DNA from: a virus
Length of the DNA: 64,000 nt
Direction: 5' to 3' (one strand)
IMG/VR virus record: IMGVR_UViG_3300005518_000003
Span: 1 to 64,000 of that record
How positions within the stretch are numbered: position 1 is the first letter of the stretch; each line of letters starts with the position of its first letter. A program made the translations under genes and the position numbers. The notes beneath the pieces are model-generated. The model worked only from the letters and a program-made list of their open reading frames with translations. It made no database searches and was not told where the DNA came from. This document shows positions 15,259 to 24,018 of the stretch, piece after piece.

Positions 15259-15927
15259 CTACGACTTGCACGCCGTGATGTAGCAGTCCGGAATCTGGAT
15301 TCCGCACATATCACGAAGTCGAAGCAGCGCTTCGCGATCCGTGATGTTGACGCCGTCGAACTTGTCCGTGTCGGGCGTAAGCGTTTTGAACGTCATCACG
15401 ACCGTGATTGGGAAGTCCGGGAGCTGGACACGCGCGAGAAAATCGACCTGGAGCTGCTGTTGGTACGTCATCACCCAGATGCCGTTTGGAAATCCGGGTC
15501 CTGGCGTTCCGGCGGCTTTCGCGAGCGTCGAGAGTGGCGTGAACTTCGATGCGATCGACGGCCGCGGCATGCCGACGACGTTGATCTTCGCTTCGATGCC
15601 GCTTTGGAGCGAAAAGAAGAAGTCGCTCTGCGGTTGAAGCACGTTCTGCGGCGTGCGGTCGCGTGTGATCGTGTACTCGATCTCCTCGATGATCGTGTCC
15701 GCGACGATCTTCACGTCGCTTCCGACTTCCGGATTCAGATTGCGATCCGGGTTGTCGAACGTCGTACGGACGTTGATGTAGTAGGGCACGAACGGAATGC
15801 CCTGCGCGCGCGCGAGTGCGAGTCGCGGATACCCGAGTGAGAGAAATCGGTAGATGTCCCTCAGCCAGTGATCGATCCCGCATGCCCCGGCGCAGTCGCC
15901 GAATCCCTTCTTGAGCTCGTCATTCAT
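15259..15927 (-). CDS. Probable virion structural protein
   Basis: A 222-residue soluble protein. It opens with a cysteine-containing helix (GFGDCAGACGIDHWLRDIYR) and continues as a strand-rich domain (YYINVRTTFDNPDRN, FPITVVMTFKTL), ending with a cysteine-bearing segment (MCGIQIPDCYITACKS). It lies directly downstream of the capsid candidate, separated by a structured 80-base gap. Possibly a minor capsid protein; no family match by eye. Confidence 0.6.
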   Translation of the reverse strand: MNDELKKGFGDCAGACGIDHWLRDIYRFLSLGYPRLALARAQGIPFVPYYINVRTTFDNPDRNLNPEVGSDVKIVADTIIEEIEYTITRDRTPQNVLQPQSDFFFSLQSGIEAKINVVGMPRPSIASKFTPLSTLAKAAGTPGPGFPNGIWVMTYQQQLQVDFLARVQLPDFPITVVMTFKTLTPDTDKFDGVNITDREALLRLRDMCGIQIPDCYITACKS

Positions 15928-15945
15928 GGGGTCTCTCGACGCCTC

Positions 15946-16000
15946 AGCCCCTCGGCCTTTCGGCGTCGGGGCTTGGCGTAGCTAGCGCGGCTTTCGCCGC
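15946..16000 (-). promoter_or_regulatory. Two RNA hairpins with GNRA-type loops after the capsid gene
   Basis: In the leftward transcript GCGGC-GAAA-GCCGC is followed by AGCCCC(GAC)GCC-GAAA-GGC(CGA)GGGGCT and then GAGGC. No U-run follows, so these are not classic terminators. The second hairpin is built like the one at 17461-17488. Confidence 0.5.
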
Positions 16001-16007
16001 GTCAGCG

Positions 16008-17390
16008 TTAGATGTTGACGAAGCCGCACTCGCACTCCGAGCAGAGTGCATCGCGCGCGTCCGCGTTGTTGCGGAGGAACGTCATGAGGTCGCCGTCGAG
16101 CTCGCGGCCCTTGACGAGCATCGAGAGCTTGAGGTCGCCCATCTTGTAGAAGGCGCGCTCCGCGAAGACCGCCTGCGAGTAGTTGACGATCGCCGCGGGC
16201 GGCACGTCGAGCGATTGCTCGAGCATGACCGGCGAGCCGCTGACCGTTCCGCCGAAGTTGATGTTCGTCGCGTCGACGATGAACGGAGGAATCACGCCGT
16301 TGCCCTGACGGCCCTGCGTGACCGAGAGGTAGTCGCGCATGATGTCGCCCTGGGTGTCGTCGACCTGCTGGAGGACGAGACCGATCGGGATGCCTGCGCC
16401 GATGATGTACGGCAAATCGAGCTTTCGGAACTCGCTGTTGCCGCGGAGCATGTGACGGAGGTCCATGCCGCCGTAGGTGACGGGCGCGAGCTCGAACGCG
16501 CGCGACGGACGGAATTCACCGACCGGTACGCCGCCGACCGTGAGCACGCCCTCGCGGATGAAGTCGATCTTGAGGAAGTCGAACGCCGTTCCGAGCGAGT
16601 CGTAGTAGTCGTTCGTGCGACGAATCTCGGCGAGAACTGCGTCCTCGCTGAGACCCGACGAGCCGTCCTGAGCGTTCGGCGGCATGTACGCCGTGTGACG
16701 GAGGATTTCGTCGAGGATGTTCCACTTCGTGCCGATCGCCCAGCGGAGATCGTACGCGCGCACGAGGTGCCACGCGACGTAGTTGGCCCACGCACCCCAC
16801 TGAAGGATGGCAGGACGCATGAACTGCGTCGGCGTCTGACCGTCGAAATTGTCACCGAGGGCTCCGTTCACGATGTCGGCGACGGTGAAGACATCGGGGC
16901 TCGGCGGCTTCGCTTGGCCGACGACCGGGTGCGTCCACGCGTTGCCGAGAATCGACCACGACTTCGGCTCGGGTTCGAGGTGAAATCCGATCGCGCACGC
17001 GAGCATGTGGGTGTTGAGCTCGCCGTTCTGCGGCATCGTCGATTCGACGAATGCCACACCTTCGACGCTCTTCGAATTTCCGAAGAGATCGATCTCGCTC
17101 GAGAAGTTCTTCTCGATCGCCTGGTCGGTGATCGGGCCGACGAGCGTCCAGCGCGTTTGATGGATCGTGTCCATCGCGTAGGACGCGCAGTCCATCGAGC
17201 TCTTGAGGAGGTTCGTGACGCCAACCGCGCCAAGACCCTTCTTCACGCCGCCTTCGTAAGAGCGGACCTTCTCGATGCTGATCGGCTCGCCAAGGCCGAC
17301 TTTCTTGATCTCGATCTCCCGCTTGATTTGGCGGAACTTCGGGCGGAACGGGTGTTTCGGAGTCGACGGTTTGGCAAGTGCGGTGTCCAT
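16008..17390 (-). CDS. Candidate major capsid protein
   Basis: A 460-residue protein behind a strong GAGGAGAACAGC site. The N-terminal 45 residues are basic. The rest is strand-rich with Pro/Gly turns and no membrane helix, as expected for a shell protein; the C-terminus is cysteine-rich (CSECECGFVNI). Its size, likely high expression, flanking structured RNA and central place among virion-type genes make it the best major capsid candidate. I cannot tell a double jelly-roll from another fold by eye and I see no HK97 signature. Residues about 307-350 hold the YGGMDLRHMLRGNSEFR segment copied in the 11877-12218 membrane protein. Confidence 0.55.
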   Translation of the reverse strand: MDTALAKPSTPKHPFRPKFRQIKREIEIKKVGLGEPISIEKVRSYEGGVKKGLGAVGVTNLLKSSMDCASYAMDTIHQTRWTLVGPITDQAIEKNFSSEIDLFGNSKSVEGVAFVESTMPQNGELNTHMLACAIGFHLEPEPKSWSILGNAWTHPVVGQAKPPSPDVFTVADIVNGALGDNFDGQTPTQFMRPAILQWGAWANYVAWHLVRAYDLRWAIGTKWNILDEILRHTAYMPPNAQDGSSGLSEDAVLAEIRRTNDYYDSLGTAFDFLKIDFIREGVLTVGGVPVGEFRPSRAFELAPVTYGGMDLRHMLRGNSEFRKLDLPYIIGAGIPIGLVLQQVDDTQGDIMRDYLSVTQGRQGNGVIPPFIVDATNINFGGTVSGSPVMLEQSLDVPPAAIVNYSQAVFAERAFYKMGDLKLSMLVKGRELDGDLMTFLRNNADARDALCSECECGFVNI

Positions 17391-17460
17391 GCTGTTCTCC
17401 TCTGCTCTCGTGGTTGCCGCAGCCGGGTCACGAGGTGCAGTTTGGTTTTTTCAATGCCTC

Positions 17461-17488
17461 AGCCCCTCGGGCTTGCGCCGTTGGGGCT
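17461..17488 (-). promoter_or_regulatory. RNA hairpin with GNRA-type loop before the capsid gene
   Basis: Leftward AGCCCC(AAC)GGC-GCAA-GCC(CGA)GGGGCT followed by GAGGC, in the 120-base gap between the arginine-rich protein gene and the capsid candidate. It shares stem, loop class and the CGAGGGGCTGAGGC flank with the hairpin downstream of the capsid gene. Confidence 0.5.
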
Positions 17489-17510
17489 CTGGCACGCTAT
17501 GTCGAAGCGG

Positions 17511-19133
17511 TTACTCGGCCGCTTCGTCGTTGCGACGGTGTCTCGACGTTCCGGGGAACCGGAGCGAGGAGTTGTCCTCTTCCACCACGAGTCCGAGACC
17601 GCGCGCCGCGCTGTCGAGAACCTGCGGATGGAATTGTCCGAGCGTCGCGAAGCTGCCGCGATGCTTGGCGATGAGCTGATCGGCGTACTTGCGCTGATCC
17701 GGTGTCGCATGTCCTGCCGCATGCGCAGCGAGCACTTCGCGATTCTTTCGAAGCGCGACGTAGGCTTCTCCGTGCGAGCGTAGGACGTCCGTTGCTCCCG
17801 AAACGTCGCCGAGTCCACGGACTCCCACCGGAGCGTACGCGGAAACCGGAGGGCTTTGTGGCGTCGTCGGAACCATGATGCCCGGAGGCATTTGTTCCGG
17901 CGGAACTTGTGGCTGACGCGAAATCGCCGGAGGCGGCACGAATCCGCCTGGCGGGGTGTACGGGCCTTGATTCACGACGGGCGGATATCCTCCGCCCGGT
18001 GGAATCGTCGGATGCGGACCGCCTTGTGGAAGTTGCATTTGCGGCATCACGCTCGGCCCGGTTGAAGGACCGGACGGAATCATGCTGCGACATCCGCAAG
18101 AACCGCCGAGGCCAGGGTACTGACCGCAGGTCGAGCACGGGGCTCCGGCGAGACCGACCGCCGTGCGCTGTCCGATTTCTCCCGAGAAAAGCTTCTTCCC
18201 GGTCGAGTCGGATGCGCTGTCCTTGAAGAGGTACGCCGCGAGATCGTCGACGGCTTTTCCGACGAGACGAACGGCTGCGCCGAATCCGAAGAACTGAAGC
18301 GCGCTGCGCCCCATCGGCGATCGAATGAACTGCGCGACGACGAGCGGTGTTCCGGCCACGGCGACGCCCGCACCAACGCGCGGAAGGAAGTCGTCCATGA
18401 GCGGAGCTTCGATGAAGCGCATCGCGAGCGCTTGACCTTTGTCGTCCTTGCGTTCTCGCATCGTCACGAGACGATCGATCACGTCGGCAGCGGTGTAACC
18501 GATGGCGCCCGTGACGAGGCCGACGACGAGCTCCCAGCCAGTGACCGGGTTCTCCATCGCTCCGCGACGGGAGTGACGACGGCGACGGAGACGCTCACCC
18601 GTGATGTGTCCGACGAGGCGCGTGCGGTAGCGCTTGCCGTGCGACTTGCCTCCGCGGCGACGTGTGAAACGTCCGCGACGGGTGCGACGCACCTGGCGCG
18701 GGAACTCGCGCGCACGCGCGCGACGACGACGACCACCTCGACGGCGACGGCGGCGGCGCGGAGCTTCGGCTGCACGCGCGTAGCGGCGGCGACGGCGGCG
18801 GCGCGGAGCTTCTCGAGAACGACGTGCGCGACCTCGACGACGGCGACGGCGGCGCGGAGCTTCCTCACGCGATTGACGACGACGACGACGACCACCCTTG
18901 CGACGTTTGCGGGCCATGTGCACGGTCTCCTTGGAATGAGAACGGCGTCTCGCCCGCACGCGAGATCGTTTTCTTCGCTTGAGTGAACCGCGACGGCGGC
19001 GCTTCGTCAAGCCCTCTTCTTTCGCATGACGACGGCGACGGCGTTTGCCGGCACGACGCTTTGCAGCTTTCCCGCCGAAACCAGCCTTGATCTGCGCAGG
19101 AGTCAGCCTGCGTCGTTTTCCTCTTCGCGCCAT
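17511..19133 (-). CDS. Arginine-rich core-like protein fused to a membrane/proline-rich domain
   Basis: A 540-residue protein from the ATG at 19133 (MARRGKRRRLTPAQI), which has GAGG upstream; an in-frame ATG with AAGGAG at 19031 and one at 19247 are alternatives. Residues 1-165 are about half Arg/Lys, with repeated EAPRRRRRRR blocks like viral core proteins or protamines. A GAMENPV junction follows, then a hydrophobic region (WELVVGLVTGAIGYTAADV and a second at VAVAGTPLVVAQFI), a CSTCGQYPGLGGSCGC cysteine patch, a 90-residue Pro/Gly linker and a helical C-terminal domain (RKYADQLIAKHRGSFATLG). It could tie packaged DNA to a membrane; this is inference. Confidence 0.6.
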   Translation of the reverse strand: MARRGKRRRLTPAQIKAGFGGKAAKRRAGKRRRRRHAKEEGLTKRRRRGSLKRRKRSRVRARRRSHSKETVHMARKRRKGGRRRRRQSREEAPRRRRRRRGRARRSREAPRRRRRRRYARAAEAPRRRRRRRGGRRRRARAREFPRQVRRTRRGRFTRRRGGKSHGKRYRTRLVGHITGERLRRRRHSRRGAMENPVTGWELVVGLVTGAIGYTAADVIDRLVTMRERKDDKGQALAMRFIEAPLMDDFLPRVGAGVAVAGTPLVVAQFIRSPMGRSALQFFGFGAAVRLVGKAVDDLAAYLFKDSASDSTGKKLFSGEIGQRTAVGLAGAPCSTCGQYPGLGGSCGCRSMIPSGPSTGPSVMPQMQLPQGGPHPTIPPGGGYPPVVNQGPYTPPGGFVPPPAISRQPQVPPEQMPPGIMVPTTPQSPPVSAYAPVGVRGLGDVSGATDVLRSHGEAYVALRKNREVLAAHAAGHATPDQRKYADQLIAKHRGSFATLGQFHPQVLDSAARGLGLVVEEDNSSLRFPGTSRHRRNDEAAE

Positions 19134-19322
19134 CTTTCTGCCTCGTTTTCGTGGGGTGTCTGCATGAAGGACCACCGCCCGCCTCGAAGCAGCCTGCTCT
19201 GGCTCGGAACGCGCTCGCGAGAGAATCTCTCGATAGTCGACGGGCATGACGGTGTTCCCACGTCACCCGCACGTAACGCTTGGGAGAAGTCTACGCGCAG
19301 ATCGAGAGATTACGCAACAAGG

Positions 19323-19838
19323 TCACGGAACCACGATTCCGCGGTCATCGACGATGCATCCGTCCGGCAGCTCGATCCGATAGAACTGCTCCGAGGTCTT
19401 TCGACGCCAAAAGGAATAGAGCACCGCGGGTTTCTTGAACGCTCGGCTCTTGAATGGATAGAGAAGAAGCTGCGTGAGATTCTTCGCCTTGTTGAATTTA
19501 TGGTGAAAGAACCCCGGATGCTTTGTGCCTGCTCGGTCGTAGTAGATCTCGTTGATCTCTCCGAGCTTGTGCCACGTGGAAATATTTTCTGGCGGAAGAT
19601 CGATTCCGCCTTCGAACACGGTTGCGCTGCGACCAAAATAATCTGAACCTTCGTCGCTCTCTGTCTTTCCACGATCGAACTCACCGATCAGCAAGCTGCA
19701 CGTGGGCCAGTCTTCACCACTCTCGTCGTAGAGCATCGCCGCGTCGCGAGCCGGCTTGACCCTCTTACTCCCGCTACCGAGACCGATTCCCGGAGCGCGT
19801 AGGTTGATCTCGATCTTGCGTCCCATGCAGATCAGCAT
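19323..19838 (-). CDS. Hypothetical virion-region protein
   Basis: A 171-residue soluble protein with AGTGAGG before the ATG; MGRKIEINLRAPG four codons later is another start. It is mixed alpha/beta with an acidic middle (FDRGKTESDEGSDYFGRS) and a beta C-terminus (RIELPDGCIVDDRGIVV). No family recognised. Confidence 0.55.
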   Translation of the reverse strand: MLICMGRKIEINLRAPGIGLGSGSKRVKPARDAAMLYDESGEDWPTCSLLIGEFDRGKTESDEGSDYFGRSATVFEGGIDLPPENISTWHKLGEINEIYYDRAGTKHPGFFHHKFNKAKNLTQLLLYPFKSRAFKKPAVLYSFWRRKTSEQFYRIELPDGCIVDDRGIVVP

Positions 19839-19844
19839 GGAGCC

Positions 19845-20681
19845 TCACTTCGCTCGACGACTCGCCCACCAAGCTTTGATGTCGTCTTTGTACACAAAGC
19901 CGAGAACACCCGCGGTGACGACTGTTCCGCCAAGCATCCACCAACCCCACGGGAACTCCGGCCCGGCCTTTGGCGTAGTGCATCCGCCAGCCACGAACTT
20001 CTGCGCTTCGAGAAGATCGTCGCGCGCCTTCAAATCTTCCTTCGACCAGGGCGCGTTCGGATTCTGGATGTGATAGTCGACGATTTTGTTGTAGTCCGCA
20101 TGCAATCGAATGAGCTCGCGATCACATTCGATCTTCGAAAGAATGTCGTCGATGACGAGCGACGCGAAGTAGATCAAAGCGATGGCGATCGCTGTAACCG
20201 CAAGCATCTGCGCGATGACGGCAACGATCATCACGGGGATGAGCACCTCGATGTTTCCCGTCGAGTTGTTTTTCATCTGCGTGGCGTCAGCCGGCGTTGG
20301 CGTTTTGATTCCGCGTCGCTTCGCAATAATCTGAAGCGTACGAGCCAGCGTATCTGTCGGATTGTCCGAGCCGCCAGCGCTGATATTTTTGTCGTTCGCG
20401 AGCTTCGCGTTGATCGCACTCGAGACCATGAGCGTGATGAAGTCTTGCTTCGAAGGGTTGTCGTTCGCGATCCACTTTTTGGCGGTGGCTCTTGCATTCG
20501 CGGAGGCGAACGCCTGATCCCACGAGCGGCCCTGTACTTGTGCCCAAAACTGTTTGATGAGTACGTACGGATTGAGCGAAAACGCAGGAAGTTTGAGCGC
20601 TGCGGTGACGTCGTCGATGGGTGCGCCAAGGCCCACGATGCGAAGTGCTTTCTGAAAATCTTCGTAGCGTACGAGGGTCAT
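19845..20681 (-). CDS. Multi-helix membrane protein
   Basis: A 278-residue protein. Residues 1-140 are soluble and helical. A long hydrophobic stretch (VLIPVMIVAVIAQMLAVTAI and IALIYFASLVI) makes one or two membrane helices at about 146-180. A soluble charged loop follows, then a last helix (WWMLGGTVVTAGVLGFVY) and a basic tail. It is coupled to the transglutaminase-like gene upstream by ATGA. Probable virion membrane protein. Confidence 0.6.
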   Translation of the reverse strand: MTLVRYEDFQKALRIVGLGAPIDDVTAALKLPAFSLNPYVLIKQFWAQVQGRSWDQAFASANARATAKKWIANDNPSKQDFITLMVSSAINAKLANDKNISAGGSDNPTDTLARTLQIIAKRRGIKTPTPADATQMKNNSTGNIEVLIPVMIVAVIAQMLAVTAIAIALIYFASLVIDDILSKIECDRELIRLHADYNKIVDYHIQNPNAPWSKEDLKARDDLLEAQKFVAGGCTTPKAGPEFPWGWWMLGGTVVTAGVLGFVYKDDIKAWWASRRAK

Positions 20682-21565
20682 CGGCTTCTCACCTTTCGAA
20701 TGACGACGGCAGCGAGAGCCGACGCAGCGACGATACCACCGCCGACCACGGCCGCCTGCTTGTTCGTGAGCTTCGGAAGTGAGGGCAGATCGGGAAAGAA
20801 ATCGCCAAGCTCACCGAGACCACGAACGAGACCGCGAATCGGCTTCGCGAGCTGCGGTGCTGCGGCTTGGACGCCCTGACCGACGTTATACCAAACCTGT
20901 TCTTGCGGATCCGGACCGAGCACCATCTCGCTCGGAAGTTGATGGTACTGGCCGTCACTTCCAAGACCAAGCACCGGTAGTGCTCCGATTCCGACGAACT
21001 CGGCTTGAAGACCCGCGTACGCCGGATCCTTCCACGGGTTCATGCGTGTCTCACGCGACGCCTTCGCCTTTTCACCCGCCGTGAAGCGCGGCGTGGTCGC
21101 ATCGAGTGGAAACCATTTCCCATCTTCGAGTTTCACTTCGCAAATCACGTGCTGTTGATGCTCCGACCCGAAGAACTGGCGAACAATCTCAACTTCGAGT
21201 CCCGACGCCGCGCAAAGCGACGCGAGTGCCGTCACGAAGCCATCGCAATCCTCGATCGGAATGCACGCCAAGGCCCCTTCAACGCAGAGCGTGATCGGCG
21301 CGGCTTGGATCAACTCCGTGCCCGGTGGATCGTGCGTGTACCCAATGCTTCGTTTGCAATGGTTGAAGTGCGCGGTCGCTTTCTCTTTGTTCGTTCGCGG
21401 AAACATCGCTTGGCGAAGGATGTTGCCCGCGAAGCTGCGAAAAATTGGCATGGGAGCAGCCTCCCGAACCTTTTCGCAGATTTTGTGCAGCGACTTTTGG
21501 ATCCCTTCCTCGCCGTCCGGATACGACTCACGAAGGTACGGAACGCCAGCGGAGGAGGTGTTCAT
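20678..21565 (-). CDS. Transglutaminase-like cysteine enzyme with C-terminal membrane anchor
   Basis: A 295-residue protein. A transglutaminase/cysteine protease-like core shows IEDCDGFVTALASLCAASGL with Cys107 followed by D-G-F, QQHVICEVKL with His139 and WFPLDATTP with Asp155: the Cys-His-Asp order of the superfamily. A C-terminal membrane helix (AAVVGGGIVAASALAAVVI) and a basic tail anchor it. It could cut or cross-link virion proteins, or cut peptidoglycan peptides at entry. The fold call is good; the substrate is unknown. Confidence 0.7.
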   Translation of the reverse strand: MNTSSAGVPYLRESYPDGEEGIQKSLHKICEKVREAAPMPIFRSFAGNILRQAMFPRTNKEKATAHFNHCKRSIGYTHDPPGTELIQAAPITLCVEGALACIPIEDCDGFVTALASLCAASGLEVEIVRQFFGSEHQQHVICEVKLEDGKWFPLDATTPRFTAGEKAKASRETRMNPWKDPAYAGLQAEFVGIGALPVLGLGSDGQYHQLPSEMVLGPDPQEQVWYNVGQGVQAAAPQLAKPIRGLVRGLGELGDFFPDLPSLPKLTNKQAAVVGGGIVAASALAAVVIRKVRSR

Positions 21566-21568
21566 CGA

Positions 21569-21955
21569 TCAGTCCTGAATGCACATATACGGGAAGTTCG
21601 GCATTCCCGTAGGAACGGAGTGATATCCCGGAGGACACGGATTCGCTTTCGGGTTGGAAAGATTCTGCGCGAGCTGACTCGCAACATTTGCAAGATTGAC
21701 GGGTTGCAATTGCGGCGGCGGCTGCGGTGGTGGCGTCGTATCGACCGGCTTGACGTTTCCAGGCGGACCGGTTGTCGTCGGCGTCGATCCAGGAGGAAGC
21801 GGTTGCTTTCCGCTCGCGATGTCCTCGGTCGTCGATTTCTTCGTAAGGTAGTTCGTGAGGAGAACGGCGACGGTCGTTGTTATCGCGGCTGTTGCCCCGG
21901 CAATAAGGAGCTGCATCCCCGTGCTCTCGACCGGATTTCTTCGCGCTCTTCGCAT
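21569..21955 (-). CDS. Single-pass membrane protein with RRNPV junction
   Basis: A 128-residue protein. The ATG at 21955 forms TGATG with the upstream stop. It begins MRRARRNPVESTG, then a membrane helix (MQLLIAGATAAITTTVAVLL), a Pro/Thr-rich linker and a C-terminal domain ending in cysteines (CPPGYHSVPTG, YMCIQD). The arginine patch plus NPV before the helix is shared with other proteins here. Confidence 0.6.
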   Translation of the reverse strand: MRRARRNPVESTGMQLLIAGATAAITTTVAVLLTNYLTKKSTTEDIASGKQPLPPGSTPTTTGPPGNVKPVDTTPPPQPPPQLQPVNLANVASQLAQNLSNPKANPCPPGYHSVPTGMPNFPYMCIQD

Positions 21956-22524
21956 CACCACACCGGAAGCGGGTTGGCTGGGAGCAGAAACCCAATCTGC
22001 GAAGCGATGGCTTGAACGCTCTTATAGAGCGCGTTGATCAACTCCGAAGAGAGCTGGAGCCCTTTCATCGCGTTCACCCATGCGGCAACGTCGTTCAAGA
22101 GCTGTTGGTTATTCTGCTGGTTCGGCTGACCGTACGCTTGCGGATTCGGCGCGGGCGGTGGTGTTCCGCCTCCTCCGCCTCCGCCTGGTGGAAGAGTTTT
22201 TCCACCGCCACCCATTTGCGCTGAACTTGGACGCAGCGCGAAGTAGAGGCCCGTCCCTAGGATGGCTGCACCGCCGAGACCACCGAGGATGTAGAGCGTC
22301 GATTTTTTCATGACCGGATTGCTGCGTGCACTTCTTCGGCGTGCGCGTCGACGTTTTACGTAGCGACGAGAATAATCGCGTCGATCAAGGCTTGCAGATC
22401 CACGCGAACCGTGAGGAAGCCATCGCAGAGCTTCTCGTTTGTTCCTCGCTTGGACGTAAAAGTACGACGACCTGCTTTCCCCAGGATAGCGGTAGGTCAC
22501 CTTGTACGATTTGAAATCCCACAT
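21955..22524 (-). CDS. Two-domain membrane protein with basic SARSNPV linker
   Basis: A 189-residue protein. The ATG at 22524 (MWDFKSYKVTYRYPG) has AGAGGG at good spacing. Residues 1-60 form a small beta-alpha domain. Next come a basic run (KRRRARRRSARSNPV) and MKKSTLYILGGLGGAAILGT, which looks like a separate protein start followed by a membrane helix. A Gly/Pro/Gln linker and a helical C-terminus follow. The layout suggests two modules joined at NPV, possibly cut there. Confidence 0.6.
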   Translation of the reverse strand: MWDFKSYKVTYRYPGESRSSYFYVQARNKREALRWLPHGSRGSASLDRRDYSRRYVKRRRARRRSARSNPVMKKSTLYILGGLGGAAILGTGLYFALRPSSAQMGGGGKTLPPGGGGGGGTPPPAPNPQAYGQPNQQNNQQLLNDVAAWVNAMKGLQLSSELINALYKSVQAIASQIGFLLPANPLPVW

Positions 22525-22597
22525 CGCGGGCATCCCTCTTTCACGCACGACGCGCCCGCACGAGCGCCTGCATGTCGTCAGCATACGACGAGGTGGG

Positions 22598-23698
22598 TCA
22601 CTTCGACAATTCGGCCAATTTGTTGATGGTGGTGGCGATCTTTATAACGACGCTCAGCGCAGAGAGTGCGGGGCCGAAAGCCAAGGAAAACACTGTTCCG
22701 ATCGTGGCCATGAACATCTCGAAGACCATCCCAGCATCGACCACTTTGATGCATGGATTTACCTTCTCGTCGTGCGACTCGAACATGTCGATCAGTCCCG
22801 CGATCATCATTCCGCCAACAGACGCGTGGAGCATCGTGAGCGATTTTTGCGGAAGAGGTTTCCCTTCGCTGTCGGTCGTCGGAAGCGTTTTGTCGTTTTT
22901 CTTTGCGAGGTCGCGTGCAAATTGTGCGAGCCGATCGCGCGTCCACGCGGGCATTGCGAACATAAAGAGCGAAGAAACATCACCTGGAAGAGAAAACGGC
23001 AACGTGATCCCGTATTTCTTCAACGCGGTGAGCACACCTCCGAAGTCTCCGCTGTCCAGTCCTTTTTTGATGCTGGCCTCCATCGAAGCGACGACCGCTG
23101 CGTTGAATGCTCCTGGATCTGCGTGAGGATCGATCGCGTTCCCAGCGTAGCGAATCTGTTTTCCTTTGTCTCGCGGGTCGCATTGGAGATCGACTCCACA
23201 CGTCTTGATGATGTCAGGACCGCGATAGACCGTGTTGAAGAACGGGTAGGCCCAATCGTTTCCGAGCTGAACAACCGCTGCGGCCAACGTCTGGCAATGC
23301 GAATGACTCGCAAGTTCGTCGGTCGTGAATTTATTTTCTTTGTTGTAGAAGGCCGCCAGAATGAGATCGATCACTTTTACGCCGCCGTGCGTGAAGATTT
23401 TTCGAAACGCATCGGCTTGAAGAAAAATCGGCGTGCCATTCCCGAGTAGATCCGCCATGGCCGTCAGCCGTTTCGTAAGCGCTGCGATCTCGATTCCTCG
23501 AAGCACGGACACTTGTGCGTACGTCGAGCTCACGGCGAGCATGCTCTCGATCGCGGATTTTTTCTTTGGCCTTGTCGCCGCGTAGACGATTCCGCCGAAG
23601 AGAGCAACGCCAGCACCGATGCCACCGTAAACCGTGAGCTTCGGGTGCTTGTGATAGAAGCGCTTCGCACTCCTCTTGACGTCGCTGACGAGTTTCAT
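22598..23698 (-). CDS. Large membrane-anchored protein
   Basis: A 366-residue protein. A basic N-terminus (VKRSAKRFYHKHPK) is followed by a membrane helix (LTVYGGIGAGVALFGGIVYA) and a mainly helical soluble domain of about 220 residues with four cysteines. The C-terminal 70 residues are hydrophobic (MFMATIGTVFSLAFGPALSA) and may enter a membrane. The ATG overlaps the upstream stop. No family recognised. Confidence 0.6.
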   Translation of the reverse strand: MKLVSDVKRSAKRFYHKHPKLTVYGGIGAGVALFGGIVYAATRPKKKSAIESMLAVSSTYAQVSVLRGIEIAALTKRLTAMADLLGNGTPIFLQADAFRKIFTHGGVKVIDLILAAFYNKENKFTTDELASHSHCQTLAAAVVQLGNDWAYPFFNTVYRGPDIIKTCGVDLQCDPRDKGKQIRYAGNAIDPHADPGAFNAAVVASMEASIKKGLDSGDFGGVLTALKKYGITLPFSLPGDVSSLFMFAMPAWTRDRLAQFARDLAKKNDKTLPTTDSEGKPLPQKSLTMLHASVGGMMIAGLIDMFESHDEKVNPCIKVVDAGMVFEMFMATIGTVFSLAFGPALSALSVVIKIATTINKLAELSK

Positions 23699-24006
23699 GA
23701 CCGAGTCGCTGAAATCACACCACCGCCGCCACCGTTACTTCCGCCGCCACCGATCTGATTTCCGTGTTCATCGACCCACGACACGTTTGGAGAGTATGGA
23801 GCGAACGCTGCGTAGACTCCCGGAACAGCAGTGGGAGAGATCGTCGTTACGTTTGGCTTGGCTCCATCACCGCTTGTCGGTGGTCTCGTTCCTTGGGGAG
23901 AGACGATCTGCTTCGGCCTAGTGGCGTAGTAGACCGCCCCGCCGATGCCAGCCGCACCTGCGAGGAGTCCAACGATCCACGCTGCCTTCTTTGCACCCTT
24001 CGTCAT
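23695..24006 (-). CDS. Small membrane-anchored protein
   Basis: A 103-residue protein. Residues 8-28 (AAWIVGLLAGAAGIGGAVYY) form the membrane helix, followed by ATRPK, a motif also seen after the helix of the upstream gene product. The rest is Pro/Gly/Ser-rich and probably flexible. Coupled by ATGA to the next gene. Confidence 0.55.
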   Translation of the reverse strand: MTKGAKKAAWIVGLLAGAAGIGGAVYYATRPKQIVSPQGTRPPTSGDGAKPNVTTISPTAVPGVYAAFAPYSPNVSWVDEHGNQIGGGGSNGGGGGVISATRS

Positions 24007-24018
24007 CCGGCAACGATA

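Noticed and set aside
15946-17488. Rho-independent terminators around the capsid gene
   Set aside because: Stable hairpins exist but no U-run follows on the transcribed strand. Called RNA structures instead.
16215-17783. 522-codon open frame on the + strand
   Set aside because: It is antisense to the capsid candidate and its neighbour, has Arg/Val/Asp-rich codon-shadow composition and no ribosome site. The leftward frame has a strong site and protein-like sequence.
18432-18986. Thr/Ala-rich + strand frame opposite the arginine blocks
   Set aside because: It is the complement of CGN codons, so the repeats reflect the arginine-rich gene and not a separate protein.
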